Below are positions 1-6,488 of a stretch of DNA of 6,488 bases, in pieces (the first letter of the stretch is position 1; each line of letters begins with the position of its first letter). The notes under the pieces were generated by a model, which saw only the letters and a list, made by a program, of their open reading frames with translations, was not told the origin of the DNA and made no database searches. The stretch comes from Verrucomicrobiaceae bacterium (GTDB lineage: Bacteria; Verrucomicrobiota; Verrucomicrobiae; Verrucomicrobiales; Akkermansiaceae). Both the position numbers and the translations under genes were made by a program. The stretch spans positions 1 to 6,488 of the forward strand of contig RPOS01000245.1 in the NCBI GenBank assembly GCA_003820635.1. Reading direction: 5' to 3'.

Positions 1-772
1 AGATTTGCGAGGCGCGGACGAGCGCCTTGCCGCCGTTGGAGAGCTTGCAGTAGATGGTGAAGTGGTCGTCGAGCATGCGGCCGGGGACGAAGGTTTCCAA
101 CTGCGCGGAGAGCTCGGTGACGTCGAGGCCGGTGACGTAGCGGAGCTGCATGAGGGCGTGGGTGCCGATGTCGCCGCCGCAGCCGGAACCACCGGCGCGT
201 TTGGGATCGACGCGCCAGGCGGCTTGCTGCTGGCCGGTGGCTTCCAGTTTGGAGGCGAGCCAGCCCTGGATGTAATAACTGTCCACCCAGCGGACCTCGC
301 CGAGCAGGCCGCTTTGCACGATGTAGCGGCTGAGGCGGGTGGTCCAGTGGCCGAGGTAGGTGTGGGCCAGGGCGAAGGGCACGTTGAGCTTGCGCGAGGT
401 TTTGACCAAGTCTGCGGCCTCCTTGAGATTGAGGCAGAGCGGTTTCTCGCAGAACACGGCGATGCCGGCCTTCATCGCCTTCATCGCGGGATCGTAGTGC
501 ACGAAATTCGGCGTGACGATGAGGATGTAGTCGAGCTTCTCGTCGGCCGGCGCGGTCGCGTTGGCGGCGATCATCTCGTCGTAGGAACCGTAGCCTTTGA
601 TCGGATAGGGCCAGTTTTTCGCTTCCTCGAGCGCGACCTTGGGATCCAGTGAAAGCGCGCCCGCAACAATGCGGCGGGTGCCGTCCATGTGGATGGCTTT
701 CTGGTGCGGATGGACAATGAAGGCTCCCCTTCCTCCTCCGACGAGACCAATGTTGAGCGGTTTGTCAGACAC
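1..772 (-). CDS. Gfo/Idh/MocA family NAD(P)-dependent oxidoreductase (C-terminus cut by window edge)
   Basis: The visible 257 residues form a Gfo/Idh/MocA dehydrogenase, a family that oxidises or reduces sugars, inositols and related polyols with NAD(P). Residues 7-20 carry the Rossmann nucleotide-binding turn (NIGLVGGGRGAFIV). The family's EKP motif is at 109-111 (Lys110 the expected catalytic lysine). GGDIGTHA at 199-206 supplies the usual Asp201 and His205 of the C-terminal substrate domain. The stretch W171-LASKLE...QQQAAWR-187 and the later FVPGR resemble a subgroup of roughly 380-390 residues, so about a third is missing beyond base 1. The start is GTG at 772: the accA stop (829-827) lies upstream in the same frame, and between them only this GTG or a CTG at 817 could initiate. 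No Shine-Dalgarno motif is visible. It lies 54 bases after accA and is probably co-transcribed. The substrate cannot be told from the sequence. Confidence 0.9.
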   Translation of the reverse strand, partial: MSDKPLNIGLVGGGRGAFIVHPHQKAIHMDGTRRIVAGALSLDPKVALEEAKNWPYPIKGYGSYDEMIAANATAPADEKLDYILIVTPNFVHYDPAMKAMKAGIAVFCEKPLCLNLKEAADLVKTSRKLNVPFALAHTYLGHWTTRLSRYIVQSGLLGEVRWVDSYYIQGWLASKLEATGQQQAAWRVDPKRAGGSGCGGDIGTHALMQLRYVTGLDVTELSAQLETFVPGRMLDDHFTIYCKLSNGGKALVRASQI

Positions 773-826
773 CGTGTGTTTCTGGTTGATGGATTGGAAA
801 CTTGCAGGATCAGGCAGGCGCGCTTG

Positions 827-1783
827 TCACTGCTTGCCCGTCCACTCGCCGAAGTTGCGGAATTTCGCATAGCGTTCCTCCAGCATTTTTGCGGCCGGCA
901 TCGCGGAAAGCTCCGCAAGATGGCGGAGCACCACCTCGCAGAAGGCGGCGGCGGTGGCCTGATGGTCGTGATGGGCTCCGCCGGAGGGCTCGGGAATCAC
1001 GTCGTCGATGAGATCGAGTTTCTTCAGATCCGGGGCGACGAGTTTCATCGCCTCGGCGGCCTCCGGCGCGTGCTTGCGGTGTTTCCAGAGAATGGCCGCG
1101 CAGCCTTCCGGGCTGATGACCGAGTAGTAGGCGTTTTCCAGCATGATGACGCGGTCCGCCACGCCGATGCCGAGGGCTCCGCCGGAACCGCCTTCGCCGA
1201 GGACGACGGCGATGACGGGCACCTTGAGGAGCATCATTTCCCGCAGGTTGAAGGCGATGGCTTCCGCGATGTTGCGCTCCTCCGCGCCGATGCCGGGGAA
1301 GGCTCCGGGCGTGTCGATGAGGGTGATGACGGGCAGGCCGAATTTTTCCGCGAGCTTCATCAGGCGCATCGCCTTGCGGTAGCCTTCCGGGTGTGCGCTG
1401 CCGAAGTTGCGCTTGAGGTTTTCCTTGGTGTCCCTGCCCTTCTGGTGGCCGATCACCACCACGCGCCGGCCGCCGATGCGGGCGAAGCCACCGGGCATCG
1501 AGGCGTCGTCTCCGATGTGGCGGTCGCCATGCAACTCGCAGAAATCGGTGAAGGCGAGTGAAACGTAATCGAGCATGAACGGGCGGTTCGTGTGACGGGC
1601 GATTTGAACCCGCTGCCAAGGGGTGAGATTTTCGTAAATCCGCGCCTTGGTTTCAGCGAGTTTGGATTCCATGATGGAAATCTCGCCGGACATGTCGATA
1701 TTTTGCGAAGCGGACTTGAGCTGGAGCTTTTCGAGTTCGCGTTCGAGCTCGGCCACTGGCTTTTCGAATTCGAGGAGCTGCAT
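827..1783 (-). CDS. accA: Acetyl-CoA carboxylase carboxyltransferase subunit alpha
   Basis: AccA pairs with AccD to form the carboxyltransferase of acetyl-CoA carboxylase, moving the carboxyl group from biotin on AccB to acetyl-CoA. This gives malonyl-CoA, the committed step of cytosolic fatty-acid synthesis. The 318 residues match the usual length (E. coli about 319). An N-terminal helical segment (1-50) includes LETKAR-type family sequence and leads into LTPWQRVQIARH (53-64). The crotonase-fold core has ELHGDRHIGDD (83-93), GHQKGRDTKENLKRNFG (112-128), IDTPGAFPGIGAEERN (156-171), the oxyanion-type glycine turn GEGGSGGALGIGVAD (196-210) and YYSVISPEGCAAILWK (219-234). All conserved blocks are intact. 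The ATG at 1783 fits the family N-terminus, although no Shine-Dalgarno motif precedes it; the leader just before it is CT-rich. It follows bamA by 115 bases and precedes the oxidoreductase by 54. The partner accD is not in the window. Confidence 0.97.
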   Translation of the reverse strand: MQLLEFEKPVAELERELEKLQLKSASQNIDMSGEISIMESKLAETKARIYENLTPWQRVQIARHTNRPFMLDYVSLAFTDFCELHGDRHIGDDASMPGGFARIGGRRVVVIGHQKGRDTKENLKRNFGSAHPEGYRKAMRLMKLAEKFGLPVITLIDTPGAFPGIGAEERNIAEAIAFNLREMMLLKVPVIAVVLGEGGSGGALGIGVADRVIMLENAYYSVISPEGCAAILWKHRKHAPEAAEAMKLVAPDLKKLDLIDDVIPEPSGGAHHDHQATAAAFCEVVLRHLAELSAMPAAKMLEERYAKFRNFGEWTGKQ

Positions 1784-1836
1784 GGGAAGAGTTTCGGGAT
1801 TCAGGCGGCGGGATGCAAGGCAGGAGATGGCGGGCG

Positions 1837-1867
1837 ATTACACCCGCTACCCACGTTCATGAGTCAA
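1837..1867 (-). promoter_or_regulatory. Possible sigma-70-type promoter for accA
   Basis: On the minus strand, TTGACT (1867-1862) is followed after 19 bases by TGTAAT (1842-1837). These match the -35 and -10 consensus at five of six positions each, but the spacer is two bases longer than ideal. Transcription would start near 1830, giving a leader of about 47 bases before the accA ATG. It lies in the 115-base gap after the bamA stop, so it would let accA be transcribed apart from bamA. This rests on sequence likeness only. Confidence 0.35.
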
Positions 1868-1898
1868 TGCAAGCGCGGCCACAAACCGCGGGAAAGTC

Positions 1899-4256
1899 TC
1901 AATACTGGTAGTTCAAGTAAAAGTTGAACTGGCCGCCCTTGTCCGCATCTTCATCCGGGGATGAGACCGGGATCGCGTAGTCGAGCGCGAGCGGCATCGG
2001 GCTGATCGGCAGCTTCAGGCGGATGCCGACGCCGACGTCGCTGTAGAGATCGCTCGGGCTGGGATCCCAACTGTCGGCATTGACGAAACCGGTGTCGTAG
2101 AACACGGCGCCGCGGACGGTCTCGATGATCGGAATGGTGTATTCCAAACTCACGTAGCCGAGTGAGTTGCCGCCATAAACCGCGCCGGTGTAGTCGGTGT
2201 CACGCGGGCCGACATCGCGGAATTCGAAGCCGCGCAGGGTGCGGCCGCCGCCGAGGAACATGCGCTCGAAGATCGGGATCTCGCCGCTGCCGTCCACGAA
2301 GGCCATCTCGCCGTTGATCGAGAAAATCGAGTCCCACTTGAGGTTCCAGTATTTCTGGCCTTGGGCGGAGAAGGTGATCGTTTCCACATCGCCGCCGAGT
2401 CCGGCGTAGGTGAGACCGAGGTCCACCTTGTGACCGCTGCGTGGAGTGATGCTGCTGTCGCGGCTGTCATAAAGATAGTTCACGGTGAATGCGCTGCGCA
2501 GGAAATCACCGCCGATTTTTTCTTCGGAGAGTTCGGAAAAATTTCCGTTGCCGTTGTAATCTTGCGAATCCACTTCCGAGTCGATTTCCACATTCTCAAG
2601 CCGGTATTCGCCCTTGATCGAGCTCTTGGCGCCGAGTGGCTTGCGCAGGAAGATGGCGGCACCCGCGTTGGTCTGTTCATAGTAATCGCTGAAATACGTG
2701 GACTGCTTGTAGAACAATTCTCCGCCGAGCGAGAGCTGGCGGTCGAGGAACCATGGCTCGACCAGCGAGACACTGGCTTCCGAGCGCTCGGAACCGAGAC
2801 GCAGGTTCATCGCGAAGCGCTGGCCGCCACCGGTGAAGTTCCAGGGGTTGAACAGATCGAAGTTCGACTGCTCCAGAGTGAGGAAGCCGACAATGCTGTC
2901 GATGGAGCTGAAGCCGGCGCCAACGCCGACCGAGCCGGTGGCGCGCTCCTCGACGAGGATTTCCACATCGCGGTAGCCGGCACCGCCCGGCGTTCCATTG
3001 GTCTGGACGTCGCTGAAATACTGGAGGTTCTCAAGACGGGCCTTGGTGGTCTCGAGCTCGACGGTGTTGAAGAAATCGCCCGGCTTGAGCGGGACTTCGC
3101 GGCGGATGACCTTGTCCTTGGTCTTGGTGTTGCCGGCGATGTTGACCTTGCCGACACGGTAACGCGAACCTTCGGTGATGCGGTAAATGATGGTCACCCG
3201 GTTGGGGCCGGCATCGCGGATGTCCGGGTTGACCATTGCATCGGCGTAACCACGGGATCCGTAATAGCTGCGGATGGTGGTGATGTCGGCGCGCATTTTC
3301 TTGGAGTTGTAGGCGTCGTTGCCGTTGAGGGTGAGCGCCGGGTATAGATCCTCGGGTTTGAAGACGGTCATTTTCCCGAAGCCAACGCCGGCGACGGTGT
3401 ATTTTTCCCCTTCCTCGATGGGGATGATCAGATCCACGCGGCCGTCCTTGACCGGCTCGCGGCGGACGCCCGGGCAACTGGCGCGCAGGTAGCCCTTGCT
3501 GCGGTAGTAGTCGAGAACGGCATCGACATCCTGGTCGATCTGATCGGACTCGATGCGGCCGGACTTGGTGAGCCAGGAAAGCCAGCTTTTCGGCTTGGTT
3601 TTCATTTCCTTGCGCAGCTCGTTGGCGGTGAAGACGGTGTTGCCCTCGAAACGGATTTTGCGGATCTCGTTCTTACTGCCCTCGTCGATGACGAAAATCA
3701 AATCCGCGACGCCCGAATCGCCGGTGGCCTGGATGCGGTGGGAAACCGAGACATCCGGATAGCCATGGCCTTGGTAATATTTCTGGATATTGCGGCGGGC
3801 TTCCAGAATCTCGGCGTCGCTCATCAACCCGCGGGCCTTGAGCTTGGTTTCCTTGGCGAGCTTTTGATCGGAAAACACGGTGTTGCCCACAAAGCCCACG
3901 CCACCGCGCATCGGGCGGGTGGTCACCTCGGCGATGAGGTTCACGCTGTCGCCCACCGGCTCGGCGAGGAAGCGCACGTCATCGACGAAGCCGGATTCAT
4001 AGAGCGCGGTGATGTCCTTATCGAGATTCTCGGCACGGTAGGGCGAACCGGCCTTGGACGTCATTTGGTTGCGCAGGACCTCCTCATTGACGGTTTTCTC
4101 ACCGCGGTAGCGGATGATCACCTGCGAGATGTTTTTCCCTTCGAAATCCTGCGCGTGCAGGCTGCCGGCCAGCGCGAGCATGACAATCGAGGAGAAGGCG
4201 GCGAGTCGTCCCATGCCGCGAGGCATGAGGGGATGGAGAAACGGGAAGATGCGCAT
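1899..4256 (-). CDS. bamA: Outer membrane protein assembly factor BamA (Omp85)
   Basis: BamA is the core of the BAM complex, which folds and inserts beta-barrel proteins into the outer membrane. From the ATG at 4256 it has 785 residues (E. coli 810). A signal peptide (hydrophobic core LAAFSSIVMLALAG, cleavage likely after SLHA, about residue 35) is followed by five POTRA domains at roughly 42-114, 115-193, 194-283, 284-363 and 364-437. Each has GN-type turns (FVGNTVF, FEGNTVF, IAGNTKT) and YY-G-GY helices. A 16-strand barrel fills 438-785, with the Omp85 loop-6 motif LRGF at 674-677. The chain ends FNFYLNYQY, a terminal aromatic beta-strand ending in Tyr instead of the more common Phe or Trp. 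The loop-6 cysteine pair of E. coli is absent. The reading frame extends to a TTG at 4313 with AAGGAG ten bases upstream, but that start would put a 54-residue extension before the mature protein. ATGs at 4226 and 4214 are also possible. The ABC-F gene is divergent. Confidence 0.96.
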   Translation of the reverse strand: MRIFPFLHPLMPRGMGRLAAFSSIVMLALAGSLHAQDFEGKNISQVIIRYRGEKTVNEEVLRNQMTSKAGSPYRAENLDKDITALYESGFVDDVRFLAEPVGDSVNLIAEVTTRPMRGGVGFVGNTVFSDQKLAKETKLKARGLMSDAEILEARRNIQKYYQGHGYPDVSVSHRIQATGDSGVADLIFVIDEGSKNEIRKIRFEGNTVFTANELRKEMKTKPKSWLSWLTKSGRIESDQIDQDVDAVLDYYRSKGYLRASCPGVRREPVKDGRVDLIIPIEEGEKYTVAGVGFGKMTVFKPEDLYPALTLNGNDAYNSKKMRADITTIRSYYGSRGYADAMVNPDIRDAGPNRVTIIYRITEGSRYRVGKVNIAGNTKTKDKVIRREVPLKPGDFFNTVELETTKARLENLQYFSDVQTNGTPGGAGYRDVEILVEERATGSVGVGAGFSSIDSIVGFLTLEQSNFDLFNPWNFTGGGQRFAMNLRLGSERSEASVSLVEPWFLDRQLSLGGELFYKQSTYFSDYYEQTNAGAAIFLRKPLGAKSSIKGEYRLENVEIDSEVDSQDYNGNGNFSELSEEKIGGDFLRSAFTVNYLYDSRDSSITPRSGHKVDLGLTYAGLGGDVETITFSAQGQKYWNLKWDSIFSINGEMAFVDGSGEIPIFERMFLGGGRTLRGFEFRDVGPRDTDYTGAVYGGNSLGYVSLEYTIPIIETVRGAVFYDTGFVNADSWDPSPSDLYSDVGVGIRLKLPISPMPLALDYAIPVSSPDEDADKGGQFNFYLNYQY

Positions 4257-4397
4257 GCGTTTGGTAGGGATGGGCGTATGAAGCCCGCACGGCCCCGGCC
4301 CCGTCAAGGTCAATAGCGGCAGTCTCCTTACTTTCCTTTACCATCCCCCCTCTCCGAATTTCTTGCCCCCTGCCCTCCCGTCCCCTAAACCCCGCGC
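4257..4397. promoter_or_regulatory. Divergent intergenic region between bamA and the ABC-F gene
   Basis: These 141 bases must hold the promoters for both directions, unless bamA begins at the TTG at 4313. The half next to the ABC-F gene (about 4322-4393) is over 80 percent pyrimidine on the plus strand. The minus strand carries AAGGAG (4329-4324) and a tandem TTGACC TTGACG (4313-4302). The latter resembles a -35 element but has no convincing -10 at a proper distance. No clear operator or terminator is seen. Confidence 0.5.
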
Positions 4398-6026
<1,629 letters not shown>

Positions 6027-6080
6027 ATCCCGATCTTTTAGCGATAACGGCGGCACTCCATCTGCTTCTCTCGACCACTC

Positions 6081-6488
6081 ATGTCATCCCCTTCGAACTC
6101 CGCCGAGAAACCGCTGCTCAATGACGGCTTCCAATTGTTGGAAGCCGAGCTGTCTTTCGCGATGGAAGTCTTCGGTTCCGTATTGCTGCGGCTGGGATAC
6201 CGGGATCTGGCGGAAAAACTGCCGTGGAGCGGTCATGATTTGCCCACGGTGGAAGGCCCGGACCGCGGCCTCGGCCAGGCGTATTCGATCGCCTTCCAGT
6301 TGCTCAACATCGTCGAGGAGCGGGTGGCGGCACAGGTCCGGCGCTGGCGTGAGAAGTCGAATGGCCCGGCGGCGGAAAAAGGCCTCTGGCCCGACAAGCT
6401 CGCCGCCATGCGCGCCATGGGACTGGACTCCACCGCCATCATCGAGGTGCTCTCCAGGGTGTGTGTGGAGCCGGTGCTCACCGCCCAC
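6081..6488 (+). CDS. ppc: Phosphoenolpyruvate carboxylase, N-terminal part (cut by window end)
   Basis: PEP carboxylase adds bicarbonate to phosphoenolpyruvate to make oxaloacetate, refilling the TCA cycle. The 136 visible residues end exactly at VEPVLTAH (129-136), the start of the family motif VLTAHPTE. His136 is the expected catalytic histidine (His138 in E. coli), and the next codons lie outside the window. Further support comes from the early FQLLEAELSFAMEVFG (17-32), LAEKLPW (43-49) and QAYSIAFQLLNIVEE (66-80), which resemble the non-enterobacterial branch of the family more than E. coli Ppc. The complete enzyme should be about 900 residues. ATG at 6081 is the first start after an in-frame TAA at 6045. 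No Shine-Dalgarno motif precedes it, and the leader before it is CT-rich. It may be co-transcribed with the ABC-F gene 54 bases upstream, as no terminator hairpin lies between them. Confidence 0.88.
   Translation, partial: MSSPSNSAEKPLLNDGFQLLEAELSFAMEVFGSVLLRLGYRDLAEKLPWSGHDLPTVEGPDRGLGQAYSIAFQLLNIVEERVAAQVRRWREKSNGPAAEKGLWPDKLAAMRAMGLDSTAIIEVLSRVCVEPVLTAH

Noticed and set aside
689..1561. A 290-codon plus-strand open frame over accA and the oxidoreductase start
   Set aside because: It spans two real minus-strand genes, and the translation shows no family motif, only the Gly/Asp/Val/His bias of a shadow frame.
1874..1890. Inverted repeat CGCGG-N7-CCGCG just after the bamA stop, as a terminator
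   Set aside because: The stem is only five pairs and no T-run follows on the minus strand, so it is not convincing as an intrinsic terminator.
2361..3347. A 328-codon plus-strand open frame inside bamA
   Set aside because: It is antisense to the POTRA and barrel coding region, with no recognisable domain or initiation signal.
4251..4260. Palindrome CGCATGCG over the bamA start codon as an operator
   Set aside because: Eight bases of self-complementary GC-rich sequence are expected by chance, and no second copy is seen nearby.
4291..4307. GGGGCC repeat in the bamA leader as a regulatory hairpin
   Set aside because: The tandem GGGGCC units do not form a stem longer than about four pairs without mismatches.
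4372..4391. TTGCCC-N17-TAAACC as a promoter giving a leaderless ABC-F transcript
   Set aside because: The -10 matches only three of six bases and the tract is simple C-rich sequence, so a chance match is likely.

Overview
The window reads as an ordinary chromosomal segment of a Gram-negative, high-GC bacterium. BamA, the outer-membrane assembly protein, shows that a second membrane is present. The character of the proteins, mainly the oxidoreductase and PEP carboxylase N-terminus, suggests Verrucomicrobiota, perhaps a Luteolibacter-like Verrucomicrobiales. That placement rests on recalled family resemblance and not on a search, so it is tentative.

The left two thirds run on the minus strand in the order bamA (1899-4256), accA (827-1783), then a Gfo/Idh/MocA oxidoreductase (772 down to 1, cut by the window edge). 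A 141-base divergent region (4257-4397) separates bamA from the plus-strand pair: an ABC-F ATPase (4398-6026) and the N-terminal part of a phosphoenolpyruvate carboxylase gene (6081 to the window end, cut just after the catalytic histidine). The whole window is densely coding, and the intergenic gaps are 54, 115, 141 and 54 bases.

The genes are mostly housekeeping. BamA folds and inserts outer-membrane beta-barrels. AccA is half of the carboxyltransferase that makes malonyl-CoA for fatty acids, and hence for the membranes BamA works in. The ABC-F protein is a soluble ribosome-associated ATPase type. PEP carboxylase refills oxaloacetate. The oxidoreductase is an NAD(P)-dependent enzyme of unknown substrate.

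I see no mobile element, CRISPR array, RNA gene, toxin-antitoxin or defence module, and nothing I would call a new system. The points worth a second look are modest: nearly all start codons lack a Shine-Dalgarno motif and several follow pyrimidine-rich leaders; bamA sits directly next to accA; an acidic Asn/Gly-rich loop lies in the BamA barrel; and the true bamA start is ambiguous.
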